Below, piece by piece: positions 19,883 through 29,381 of a DNA stretch of 36,975 nucleotides (position 1 is its first letter; each line of letters opens with the position of its first letter). This stretch comes from Clostridia bacterium. GTDB lineage: Bacteria; Bacillota; Clostridia; DUPQ01. Under the pieces are notes generated by a model. The model saw nothing but the letters and a program-made list of their open reading frames with translations, was not told the DNA's origin and did not search any database. The stretch spans positions 1 through 36,975 of the forward strand of contig JAUUZE010000005.1 in NCBI GenBank assembly GCA_030590175.1, in the 5' to 3' direction. The position numbers and the translations under genes are program-made.

Positions 19883-20553
19883 TGGAGGTAACAGTTTTAG
19901 GAAATAGTGGTCCATATTGTTTAAAAGACGGTGCTTGTTCTAGCTATTTAGTTCAATCAGGTCAAACTTCAATACTTAATGACTGTGGTCCAGGTTCAAT
20001 AGCAAATCTACGTACTATTATGGACCCTATTGATTTAGACGCTATTTGTTTATCACATTTTCATTATGATCATATTAGTGATTTATTAGGACTTTCTTAT
20101 TATTTTCAAAGTAAGAATAAGAAAATGCTCTTATATGTGCCTAATAATCCAAGAAATATCTTAGAGTTATTCTTAGATAATGAAGCATTTGAGGTATACA
20201 CTATTAGTGATTGTAAATTAACACATATAAAAGATATGACTGTAACTTTTTGTGAAATGACTCATCCAATAAAAAGTTACGCCACTAAATTTAGAGATGA
20301 TACACATACTTTTGTTTATACTGGAGATACAAATTATAATGGGCGATTAGAATCTTTCGCTGAAAATTGTGATTTGCTTATTGTAGATGGGGGAAACACC
20401 CCACCACATTTATCCCCAGAAGATTGTGATAGTATTGAAATAGAAGCTTACCCTAAAAAAATGTTAATATCTCATTTAAATCCAGAATTTGACAACGAAA
20501 AATTGTTTTCACAACCTTTAGCAATTCTATTAAAAACATATGAATTAGATTAG
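19882..20553 (+). CDS. MBL-fold metallohydrolase (RNase Z/YhfI-like)
   Basis: 'LSHFHYDHISD' (HxHxDH), 'VYTGDTNYN', 'LLIVDGG', 'ISHLNPEF'. TAATG coupling with murG. Confidence 0.85.
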   Translation: MEVTVLGNSGPYCLKDGACSSYLVQSGQTSILNDCGPGSIANLRTIMDPIDLDAICLSHFHYDHISDLLGLSYYFQSKNKKMLLYVPNNPRNILELFLDNEAFEVYTISDCKLTHIKDMTVTFCEMTHPIKSYATKFRDDTHTFVYTGDTNYNGRLESFAENCDLLIVDGGNTPPHLSPEDCDSIEIEAYPKKMLISHLNPEFDNEKLFSQPLAILLKTYELD

Positions 20554-22670
20554 TATTTTATTTCGCTTTTTACTTCTATAGTTAAAAGAGCTTTTTGTGT
20601 ACTTTTATTTGGTTGTCCTTCATCAATATATATTGTGTATTCTCCATCTAATATAACTCGTTTTCCTTCATCAGTAATAAAGGATAATGCTTGTTCATCC
20701 AATGTAAAAGTTATTTCTTTTTGTTGATTAACTTTAAAAAACTCATTACTAAATCGCTTTAGTTGATAATGTGGAGACTTCATAGATGTTTTTGGTGTTT
20801 TTATATATAACTGAATAACATTATTACTATCATATGGACCATCATTTATAACTTTGATTGTAACTTCATATAAGTAATCACTTTTTTTATTAATATTAAT
20901 ATTACCAAAGGAAAACTTTGAGTAGGTTAAACCGAAACCAAATGGGAAAAGTGGAGCTTCTTTAAGATATCTATATGTTTGAGTAGTTAACTCATATTGA
21001 TCATAAGAGGGAAGTTGCTTAATAGAGTTATAAAAAGTAACAGGTAGCTTACCACTAGGTGAAAAATCACCAGCTAATAGGTTTGCAACTGCTTTTCCAC
21101 CTAATGCTCCTGGATACCAAGCTTGTATTATTGCATCTGCATGTTCATTAGCTGTAACCAAAGAAACACAACTACCACTTAAGTTAACAATAATTAGTGG
21201 TTTGTTAATTGTTGAAATTTTACTTATTAATTGATTTTGTAATCCTGGTAATTCAATATCTTCTCTATCACCACCACCAAATTCAGGATAACGAGGATCA
21301 GCTTCTTCACCTTCAATCAAAGAATTAATACCAGTTACCAAAATGGTTACATCACATGCTTTGGCACAAGATATGGCTTCTGAAATAAGTGAGGTTTCAT
21401 CATCTCGCAATGTTGTATTGGCAATATGACATCCTTTTGAATATTTAATTTCACAATCGCTGAATTTTTCAATGATTCCCTCTAAAATAGTACTATATCT
21501 TGAAGGAATTCCTTTATAGTTAGCCAAAAGAACTTCTCTATCATCTGCATTTGGTCCTATAACTGCAATACTTTTCACATTAGATTTTAAAGGTAGAATT
21601 CCACTATTTTTTAGTAATACTAATGATTTTTCAGCTACTTTAATTGCATAATCGCGATGTTTATTACTATCGTTAACCTCATAAGGTATGGAAGAGTAAG
21701 GGACTTTATCATCATCATCAAACATTCCTAATTTAAATTTAGCGACTAACAATCGCTTAACAGCTTTATTGATTTGTTCTTCTGTAATTATATTCTCTTC
21801 ATAAGCAAGAGTTAATGATTCAAATGCTTTGCCACAGTTTAAATCACAACCGTTTTTAACAGCCATAGCAGCTGATTCTTGAGGCGTTTTTGTTAAATGA
21901 TGGTGTAAGTGTAAATCAATTATGGCATGACAATCAGATACAACAAATCCTTTAAATGAAAATTCATCTCGTAAAATATCCAAAAGGAAAGTTCTAGAAG
22001 CACAACAGGCTTCTCCATTAGTTCTATTATATGCTCCCATTATTGAATACGCTTGTCCTTCTACAATACACTCTTTAAATGCTGGTAGGTAGGTTTCTCT
22101 AAGATCTTTTTTTGATACTACTGCATCAAAATGATGACGATCACTTTCAGGTCCACTATGAACTAAATAATGTTTTGGGGTTGCAATCGTTTTTAGGTAT
22201 TTAGGATGATCTCCTTGCATCCCTTTAATGAATGAAATACCCATTCGACCAGTTAAATAGGGATCTTCACCATATGTTTCGTGTCCACGACCCCATCTAG
22301 GATCTCTAAAAATATTAATATTAGGACTCCACATTGTTAGTCCTTTATAAATTCCCATGTCATTTTGTCTTTTATATTCATGGTGTTTTGCTCGAGCTTC
22401 ATCTGAAATATATGTGGCAGTTTGATAAACCATTTGTTTATCAAATGTGGCGGCCAAAGCAATGGCTTGTGGAAACACTGTGGCGGTTCCAGCCCGTGCT
22501 ATACCATGCAATGCTTCGTTCCACCAAGTATAGGCTGGAATTGATAATCTATCAATTGCAGGTGAGAAATGAAGCATCTGTGAAACTTTTTCTTCGATTG
22601 TCATTAATGATAATAAAATTTCTGCTCGTTTTTCAAAAGATAGCTGTTGATTTTCATATGGATAATTCAT
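20550..22670 (-). CDS. Glycoside hydrolase family 3 beta-glycosidase (no signal peptide)
   Basis: 'TWWNEALHGIARAGTATVFPQAIALAATFD', 'TMWSPNINIFRDPRWGRGHETYGEDPYL', nucleophile region 'GFVVSDCHAI', 'GPNAD', C-terminal Fn3-like domain. Confidence 0.93.
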   Translation of the reverse strand: MNYPYENQQLSFEKRAEILLSLMTIEEKVSQMLHFSPAIDRLSIPAYTWWNEALHGIARAGTATVFPQAIALAATFDKQMVYQTATYISDEARAKHHEYKRQNDMGIYKGLTMWSPNINIFRDPRWGRGHETYGEDPYLTGRMGISFIKGMQGDHPKYLKTIATPKHYLVHSGPESDRHHFDAVVSKKDLRETYLPAFKECIVEGQAYSIMGAYNRTNGEACCASRTFLLDILRDEFSFKGFVVSDCHAIIDLHLHHHLTKTPQESAAMAVKNGCDLNCGKAFESLTLAYEENIITEEQINKAVKRLLVAKFKLGMFDDDDKVPYSSIPYEVNDSNKHRDYAIKVAEKSLVLLKNSGILPLKSNVKSIAVIGPNADDREVLLANYKGIPSRYSTILEGIIEKFSDCEIKYSKGCHIANTTLRDDETSLISEAISCAKACDVTILVTGINSLIEGEEADPRYPEFGGGDREDIELPGLQNQLISKISTINKPLIIVNLSGSCVSLVTANEHADAIIQAWYPGALGGKAVANLLAGDFSPSGKLPVTFYNSIKQLPSYDQYELTTQTYRYLKEAPLFPFGFGLTYSKFSFGNININKKSDYLYEVTIKVINDGPYDSNNVIQLYIKTPKTSMKSPHYQLKRFSNEFFKVNQQKEITFTLDEQALSFITDEGKRVILDGEYTIYIDEGQPNKSTQKALLTIEVKSEIKY

Positions 22671-22746
22671 AATAACTCCTTGTTATAAAATGTAAATAAT
22701 TTGTGAACATTTAGTAAAAAGTATACTACAATTTTTTTATTAATGC

Positions 22747-22752
22747 TATAAT
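22747..22752 (+). promoter_or_regulatory. Candidate -10 element upstream of the ABC operon
   Basis: TATAAT at 22747-22752, 28 nt before the ORF start; no convincing -35. Confidence 0.4.
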
Positions 22753-22779
22753 CGAACAATATGATGAAAAAAGGTTAGA

Positions 22780-23763
22780 GTGTTTATTGTGAAAAAAAAT
22801 ATATTATTAATCATAGTAGTTATAGTGATATCAACTTTCTTATCTGGATGTATGTTTTTACCTAAAGAAGATGAGAGACTTTCTCCACCAATTATTGAAT
22901 CAAAAGCAACAGAATATAAGACTGAAGCAGTATCATATGGAACTGTTTCAAAGGATGTTAGTGCATTTGGATCATTTAAACCTGTAAATGAAATCGCTTA
23001 TTCATTTAAGTATTTGGGAGGAACATTTCTACAGTTCTTTGTAAGTAAAAATGACGATATCGTTGTAGGACAAATTATAGCTGAATTAGATACTGGTGAT
23101 TTAGATAAGGACATAAGAGATAGCGAAATAGAATTAAAAAGGGCACAACTCACATTTGATAGATCTGTTGAATTATATAACAATAATCAAATTAGTGAAT
23201 ATGATTATCAAATTGCCCAATTAAATTATCAAAAAGTATTAAATTCACATAATGATTTAATATTAATTAAAGAGCAATCACAAATTGTTGCAGACGAAAA
23301 TGGCTCAATTTCTTACTTAGCACCCCTTGAAGAAGGAGATCAGGTAACAAAAGGAAATTTAGTTTTTAAAATTGTTTTAAATAACGAAATGAAATTAACT
23401 TGTATTGGTAGTGGTATTTATAAATTTGATTCTGATATGCCTGTAGTAATTGAATCACTAAACTTTCAAACAGAAGGAATTATAACAGTTTCTAGCCATA
23501 ATAGTATGGTGGTGGTTCCCAATGAATTTAACGAAGATTGGGGAATTGGAACATCTGTTATGGTTACACAAAATTTAGATACTGTTGAAAATGTGTTAAT
23601 GGTCAACCAAAAAGCTATTAAAACATTTGGTGGTAGAACTTATGCTAAGATATTAGAAGATGGTGTTCCAATAGAAAAAGAAGTGGTACTTGGACAGACT
23701 AATGGTAGATACTACGAAGTGATATCAGGATTAGTTGAAGGCGAATTAGCCATTATTTATTAG
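22780..23763 (+). CDS. Lipoprotein HlyD/MacA-like adaptor A
   Basis: Signal peptide with lipobox-like 'FLSGC'; barrel-sandwich/short coiled-coil pattern; C-terminal 'VLGQTNGRYYEVISGLVEGE' typical of RND/MacA adaptors. Confidence 0.82.
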   Translation: MFIVKKNILLIIVVIVISTFLSGCMFLPKEDERLSPPIIESKATEYKTEAVSYGTVSKDVSAFGSFKPVNEIAYSFKYLGGTFLQFFVSKNDDIVVGQIIAELDTGDLDKDIRDSEIELKRAQLTFDRSVELYNNNQISEYDYQIAQLNYQKVLNSHNDLILIKEQSQIVADENGSISYLAPLEEGDQVTKGNLVFKIVLNNEMKLTCIGSGIYKFDSDMPVVIESLNFQTEGIITVSSHNSMVVVPNEFNEDWGIGTSVMVTQNLDTVENVLMVNQKAIKTFGGRTYAKILEDGVPIEKEVVLGQTNGRYYEVISGLVEGELAIIY

Positions 23764-23772
23764 GAGAAATAC

Positions 23773-26676
23773 ATGCTTAGATTAGTACTTAGAAAAATAG
23801 TTAATAATAAATGGTTGGTATTATGTCTTTTGATTGGTAGTGTGTTAGCAGTAGCCGTAGTTAGTTCTATACCAATATACTCTAGTGGCATGCTACAACG
23901 TATGCTAGTAAAAGATTTTGAAACAACACAAGAGGAAACTAATATTCATCCAGCTACTTATGAATTTGTTAGCAGTTGGTCAAATCTTAATGTATTAGAA
24001 GACCGAATTAATTTATTTGAATATTATGATAGTAAAATTAAAGATGATATGTCAAAAAATATACCAATGAGTATTTTAACCGATTTTACATTATTGGAAA
24101 CTTCAAATTTTCTTTCAGTAGATATTAGAGGATGGGATCTATATTTAGAAGAAGTAGCTAAAGAAATGATGTTTCCAACTACAAGATTAAATCGTATTAA
24201 TATTTATGGTATGACAAATTTAGAAAATAATGTCAAAGTAATTTCTGGGCGAATGTATGAAAAAGAACCAATAGAAAGTATTAATTCTATAACTGGAAAA
24301 ACAGAGTTTATGTATGAAGTCATTGTTAGCTCAGAAGTCATGAAACGTAATAATTATGTTTTAAATGGAGAATATGCAATTATTGAAGCTAAAAATGATG
24401 TTGAGTATTTAGATAAGTTTAAAATTGTTGGTGTTGTTGAAATGCAAGAAGACAAATCATCATATTATACATTTGACAGTTATGGATTATATATGGATGC
24501 AGATGTCTTTTATAGCGATTTTATTAAAACAGAAGAGTATAGCCTTGATACTACTAATTGGTATTATGCATATAATTACTATGAATTATCATTAACAGAA
24601 ACCAAAGATATTTTAACTCAATATGATGAGAATGGCACATGGATTGTTAATAACCATGGATATATGAAACACAGAATGTCATTTGCTCCAATTTTACAAG
24701 ATTACATGGACCGTGCCAGTCGATTATCAGGTTTGCTTATTTTGTTAGTTATTCCCGTTATTTTAATGATTAGTTTTTATGTATCAATGATTGCACAATT
24801 GATTATGGAACAAGAAAAAAATGAAATTGCCATGTTAGAAAGTCGTGGTGCATCTAGAAAACAAATATTCAAGATTTATTTTTATGAGAGTTTATTAATT
24901 GGAGCTATTTCATTTGTTGCTGGCATTATATCGGCAATATTCCTGTGTAGATTATTAGGAGCATCAAATGGTTTTATGGAATTTGTAAACCGAGCTCAAA
25001 TGGACATTAATCTAAGTTGGGAAGCAATACTTTATGGCTTCATTTGTGCTTTATTCTTTATTATAATGATGGTATTTCCAGCTATTAAAGCATCAAAATT
25101 TACTATTGTTCAATATAAACAAGGCAAAGATATAATAAGCAAAAAACCATTTTGGCAAAAATTATATTTAGATATTATATTGCTTGCTGTGGCTTTGTGG
25201 GCACTAAATAATTACAATACATTTAAAGACAGTATTGGATTATCAGGAGATGGGCAGATTGACTATTTGATCTTCTTTGCAGTTACTTTCTTTATTTTAG
25301 GTTTAAGTTTAGTAATTATGAGAATATATCCATTACTTATTAACTTACTATTCAAATCAACTAAACGATTTATGTCACCACCTATGTATGCTGCATTTAC
25401 ATATGTAGGCCGTGGTGGTTCCATGAAACAATTTATTATGATTTTCTTGATTTTAGCTTTAGGTGTAGGAATTTTTAATGCTAATAGTGCTAGAACCATA
25501 AATGAAAACCTTGTAGATATTGTGAAGCATCAGTATGCTACTGATGTTTCTATTACCCTAAGCAATTGGATTGTAGATGAAAATGGTGAATTAGTACAAG
25601 AGGAAGGCTCTGAAGTAATAGCCAAAGATTTATTGAAATTTGAAAAAATTAAATCAAGTGAATTAATAGATACTGCTACAAAAGTTGCTAAGTATAAAAC
25701 ATTGATTAAAAAATATAGTACATATGGTGGCGCTACACTTAGCTCAACCTTGATAGGAATAACCCCAGAGGATTATGGCCGTGTAGTATGGACACGAGAC
25801 GATTTACTAACTGTTCATATTAACTTTTATTTAAATTTAATGGCATCCTATCCAGATGGTGTAATTATTTCTTCATTTACAGCGAATGAATTAGGAGTAA
25901 ATCCTGGAGATTTTCTTTCAATTGAAGTTCCTGACATAGATAATATTATTGAAGCACCTATATTAGCAATTGTAGATAACTGGCCTGGGTATAATCCTTA
26001 TACAGGGTACGATTTTGCAACAAATAGAACAGTAACAAATGATGATGTTTCATTTGGGTTTGTAGTTATGCATTATGATTTACTTTTATCAAATGCAGGT
26101 GATATTGATTACATGATTTGGATGAAAAAAAGTGATGGTGTGTTAGATAGTGAGATAAATAGCTTCTTATCAGAAAATGAAATTACTATTTCTTCTGGTG
26201 AATATGCAGACTTTGAAGTGTCTGAACAGAAAAAAGATCCAATGGTATTAGGAATGAATGGAATGCTTACATTAGATTTTATTGTCACAATGATTATTTG
26301 TGGTGCTGGATTTATAATTTTCTGGATTTTATCAATTAGGCAGAGGGTTTTACAATTTGGTATTTTTAGAGCTATGGGATTAAGCAAAAAAGAACTTATT
26401 CATATAATTTTCTGGGAGCAGTTACTAATTTCAGCAGTGGCAATAGTTCTTGGAATTGTAATTGGAGGAATATCGTCAGATGTCTTTGTTCCACTATTTG
26501 AATTAATCAGTGCACAAAGTGGACGTTTAATTGGATTTAAAGTGTTCTCGTTTAGAGAAGATTATTATAGAATTTATATAATTGTTGCAGCTATGTTAAT
26601 TATTGGTATTTCTACCATTGGACGATTCATTACTCATATTAAGATGGATCAAGCTGTTAAACTAGGAGAGGATTAA
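23773..26676 (+). CDS. FtsX/MacB-like ABC permease A (967 aa)
   Basis: N-terminal TM plus large extracytoplasmic region, two FtsX-like TM blocks ('MIAQLIMEQEKNEIAMLESRGASRKQIFKIY', 'ILSIRQRVLQFGIFRAMGLSKKELI'). Confidence 0.9.
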   Translation: MLRLVLRKIVNNKWLVLCLLIGSVLAVAVVSSIPIYSSGMLQRMLVKDFETTQEETNIHPATYEFVSSWSNLNVLEDRINLFEYYDSKIKDDMSKNIPMSILTDFTLLETSNFLSVDIRGWDLYLEEVAKEMMFPTTRLNRINIYGMTNLENNVKVISGRMYEKEPIESINSITGKTEFMYEVIVSSEVMKRNNYVLNGEYAIIEAKNDVEYLDKFKIVGVVEMQEDKSSYYTFDSYGLYMDADVFYSDFIKTEEYSLDTTNWYYAYNYYELSLTETKDILTQYDENGTWIVNNHGYMKHRMSFAPILQDYMDRASRLSGLLILLVIPVILMISFYVSMIAQLIMEQEKNEIAMLESRGASRKQIFKIYFYESLLIGAISFVAGIISAIFLCRLLGASNGFMEFVNRAQMDINLSWEAILYGFICALFFIIMMVFPAIKASKFTIVQYKQGKDIISKKPFWQKLYLDIILLAVALWALNNYNTFKDSIGLSGDGQIDYLIFFAVTFFILGLSLVIMRIYPLLINLLFKSTKRFMSPPMYAAFTYVGRGGSMKQFIMIFLILALGVGIFNANSARTINENLVDIVKHQYATDVSITLSNWIVDENGELVQEEGSEVIAKDLLKFEKIKSSELIDTATKVAKYKTLIKKYSTYGGATLSSTLIGITPEDYGRVVWTRDDLLTVHINFYLNLMASYPDGVIISSFTANELGVNPGDFLSIEVPDIDNIIEAPILAIVDNWPGYNPYTGYDFATNRTVTNDDVSFGFVVMHYDLLLSNAGDIDYMIWMKKSDGVLDSEINSFLSENEITISSGEYADFEVSEQKKDPMVLGMNGMLTLDFIVTMIICGAGFIIFWILSIRQRVLQFGIFRAMGLSKKELIHIIFWEQLLISAVAIVLGIVIGGISSDVFVPLFELISAQSGRLIGFKVFSFREDYYRIYIIVAAMLIIGISTIGRFITHIKMDQAVKLGED

Positions 26677-26689
26677 AAGGGGTAATAAA

Positions 26690-27370
26690 TTGAATTACAT
26701 TTATGAAACAAAAGGTATATGTAGAGAATTTATTCAAGGTAGACAAACAGTTCATGCCTTGAAAGATATTAATATTAAGATTGAAGAAGGCGCCTTTACA
26801 ATCCTTAAAGGGACTTCAGGATCTGGTAAAACAACCTTAATGAATATATTAGGTGGACTAGACCGACCAACTAGTGGGCAAGTGTTCTTTGATAAAAAAG
26901 AACTAACCGCCATAAGTGACTCAGAACGAGATATGATAAGAAGAAAAAATATCGGCTTTGTCTTTCAATCTGTTGCATTAATATCAGTTATGGATGCTTA
27001 TGAAAATGTGGAATTTGGTTTGCGAGTATCAGGAGCTCTAAGAAAAGACTGGAAACAATTAACTAGAAACAGTTTAATTAGAGTGGGACTTGAAAAGAGA
27101 ATGAATCATAAACCATTCCAACTATCAGGTGGAGAACAACAACGTGTTGCAATATCTAGAGCAATTGCTAATAAACCTAGAATTGTATTTGCTGATGAAC
27201 CAACAGCTGAACTAGATACACATTTAGGATTACAGATTGTAAAACTCTTTAAAACTTTGGTAACAGAATCAGGATTAACTATAGTCATGAGTACTCATGA
27301 CCCAAGTATGATTGAAATTGCTGATCATGTTATTTCATTAGAGGATGGTGAAGTTATTGATGAACGATAG
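26690..27370 (+). CDS. ABC transporter ATPase 1 (MacB/LolD-like; TTG start)
   Basis: Walker A 'GTSGSGKTT', signature 'LSGGEQQRVAISRAI', Walker B 'IVFADEPTAELD'. Confidence 0.96.
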   Translation: MNYIYETKGICREFIQGRQTVHALKDINIKIEEGAFTILKGTSGSGKTTLMNILGGLDRPTSGQVFFDKKELTAISDSERDMIRRKNIGFVFQSVALISVMDAYENVEFGLRVSGALRKDWKQLTRNSLIRVGLEKRMNHKPFQLSGGEQQRVAISRAIANKPRIVFADEPTAELDTHLGLQIVKLFKTLVTESGLTIVMSTHDPSMIEIADHVISLEDGEVIDER

Positions 27371-28322
27371 TAGTACAAATTTATATACTGGAGAAGATGA
27401 GAATTATTATGATCCTAAAAATGTCATAACTTGTGAGAATCTTGTAAAAATTTACAAAACAAAAGATACTGAAGTTGTAGCATTACAAGGACTTGATTTG
27501 GAAATAAAATATGGAGAAATGATGGCTATTATTGGGAACAGTGGTAGTGGGAAATCTACTCTATTAAATATGATCGGTGGTCTTGATAGACCGTCAGCTG
27601 GAAAATTGATTGTTAATGGACACAATCTCCTTAGAGTTAAAAAAACTGCGCTAACAGACTATAAACGAAATACAGTAGGGTTTGTGTGGCAAAATAATGC
27701 GCGGAATCTGATTCCTTATTTATCTGCTAAACAGAATGTGGAATTACCAATGATTTTAGCTAATCGAGCTGACTTTAAGAAGCGAAGTGCAGAATTGTTG
27801 AAAATAGTTGGATTAGAAGAGCGTATGAGAAATAAACTTAGTCAACTATCAGGTGGAGAACAACAACGTGTAGCTATTGCAATAGCCATGGCTAATGAAC
27901 CTAAGATAATATTAGCCGATGAACCAACTGGAGCTGTTGACTCTGATACAGGTAAACAAATATTTAATGCTTTTAGAAAATTAAATAGAGAAACAGGTGT
28001 AACAATTATAATCGTTACACATGATAGAGGAGTTGCTAAAAATGTAGATAGAGTAGTAGCAATTTCTGATGGTCGTACATCAAGTGAGTATATTCGTAAG
28101 ATAAGCTATAAAGAAGAACTAGAAGAACTTGATAGAATGTCAGGTGTTGAAGAAAGTGATACTCATGAAGAACTGGTTGTTGTTGATAGGCATGGACGTT
28201 TAAAATTACCAGAAGAATATCTAGGAGCGACTGGTATCAGTAAAAATAGCCGTATTAAAATGGATGTAGAAGACAATAAAATCGTCATATATAGACAGAA
28301 AGATGACAATGAAGAATCATAA
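27360..28322 (+). CDS. ABC transporter ATPase 2 with C-terminal SpoVT/AbrB-like domain
   Basis: Walker A 'GNSGSGKST', signature 'LSGGEQQRVAIAIAM', Walker B 'IILADEPTGAVD'; C-terminus 'ELVVVDRHGRLKLPEEYLGATGISKNSRIKMDVEDNKIVIYR' (about 28170-28300). ATG at 27360 chosen over 27345. Confidence 0.93.
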   Translation: MNDSSTNLYTGEDENYYDPKNVITCENLVKIYKTKDTEVVALQGLDLEIKYGEMMAIIGNSGSGKSTLLNMIGGLDRPSAGKLIVNGHNLLRVKKTALTDYKRNTVGFVWQNNARNLIPYLSAKQNVELPMILANRADFKKRSAELLKIVGLEERMRNKLSQLSGGEQQRVAIAIAMANEPKIILADEPTGAVDSDTGKQIFNAFRKLNRETGVTIIIVTHDRGVAKNVDRVVAISDGRTSSEYIRKISYKEELEELDRMSGVEESDTHEELVVVDRHGRLKLPEEYLGATGISKNSRIKMDVEDNKIVIYRQKDDNEES

Positions 28323-29376
28323 AAAATATTTATTATTAATAGTACTACTTATAGTTATGTCACTACTATTTTCAGGGTGTATGTATTTTATGCCTATTGA
28401 ACGTACAATATATGAACCTGAATTATTACCTTCAGAAAAACTGATTTTGCCAACTATAAATGTTATTGAAGGTGATTTACGAATTGTATATGATAAAGAA
28501 GCTATTATTGTTGCAGACATTGAAAATACTGAAATTGTAAGTTGTACTACTCTTGGAACAATTAGCGAATTGTATGTTAAAGTTGGAGAAGTTGTTAAGA
28601 AAAATCAATTAGTGGGAATTCTTGACATGAAATCTATTAATGAACAAGTATTTAAACAAGAAATTACTGTAGAAAAAGCTAAAATGAATTATGATAGGCA
28701 ATTAGGATTATATAATATCGGAAAGATTGATTTTTACACATTAGAGTTTGCACGTTTATCTTTAGAGGCATATGAGAATTATTTATCTGATTTATATGAA
28801 AAACAAGTTGCTCATTATCTATATGCCACATCTTCTGGAACTATTGTTGAAATTTTTAAATTTGAAGGAGATCCAGCTAAAGGTGATGTGCTAAGCATTT
28901 GTCCATTAAGTAATTTTTTAATTCAATATGAAATACCAGCAACTGATAATCTTGCCCCAACAGATGCATTACTAATGAGATTGCCTAGTGGAAAGTCAAA
29001 TGATGATGGGAAAGTTAAGATTATTTATGATGGTAATCAATATACTGGCTATATTTATAGAACTTCTTCACAGTATTCATTGGCATATGATTACTTTGGA
29101 AATGACGTCTATGGTCAAATAGCTTTTACAATTTTACCAGAACAATTAGTTTTAGGAAAAACAACAACCATTAGATATGTGGAAGATGAAGCTTTTAATG
29201 TAATGGTTATTCCTATTTCAACTGTTTATCCAAATGATGATGGTACATTTTATACCTATGTAGTAGTCAACAATGAAATTGAATTTAGGATTATTGAGAT
29301 TGGAATTACTGATGGAATTTTTTATGAAGTAAAAAGTGGTCTAGTGGCAGGCGACAAAGTTTTAAAGAGTAGGTAA
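28303..29376 (+). CDS. Lipoprotein HlyD/MacA-like adaptor B
   Basis: Lipobox 'LLFSGC'; 'CTTLGTISELYVKVGEVVKKNQLVGIL' lipoyl-like motif; C-terminal 'EIGITDGIFYEVKSGLVAGDKV'. Overlaps ATPase 2. Confidence 0.82.
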   Translation: MTMKNHKKYLLLIVLLIVMSLLFSGCMYFMPIERTIYEPELLPSEKLILPTINVIEGDLRIVYDKEAIIVADIENTEIVSCTTLGTISELYVKVGEVVKKNQLVGILDMKSINEQVFKQEITVEKAKMNYDRQLGLYNIGKIDFYTLEFARLSLEAYENYLSDLYEKQVAHYLYATSSGTIVEIFKFEGDPAKGDVLSICPLSNFLIQYEIPATDNLAPTDALLMRLPSGKSNDDGKVKIIYDGNQYTGYIYRTSSQYSLAYDYFGNDVYGQIAFTILPEQLVLGKTTTIRYVEDEAFNVMVIPISTVYPNDDGTFYTYVVVNNEIEFRIIEIGITDGIFYEVKSGLVAGDKVLKSR

Positions 29377-29381
29377 CATTA

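Noticed and set aside
22334-22672. 112-aa plus-strand ORF antisense to the GH3 gene
   Set aside because: Covered by well-supported GH3 coding sequence; no SD or recognisable domain.
27345-27359. Upstream ATG (27345) as start of ATPase 2
   Set aside because: Would place an SD-like AGAGG only about 2 nt from the start; ATG 27360 with overlap to ATPase 1 seems more plausible, though not proven.
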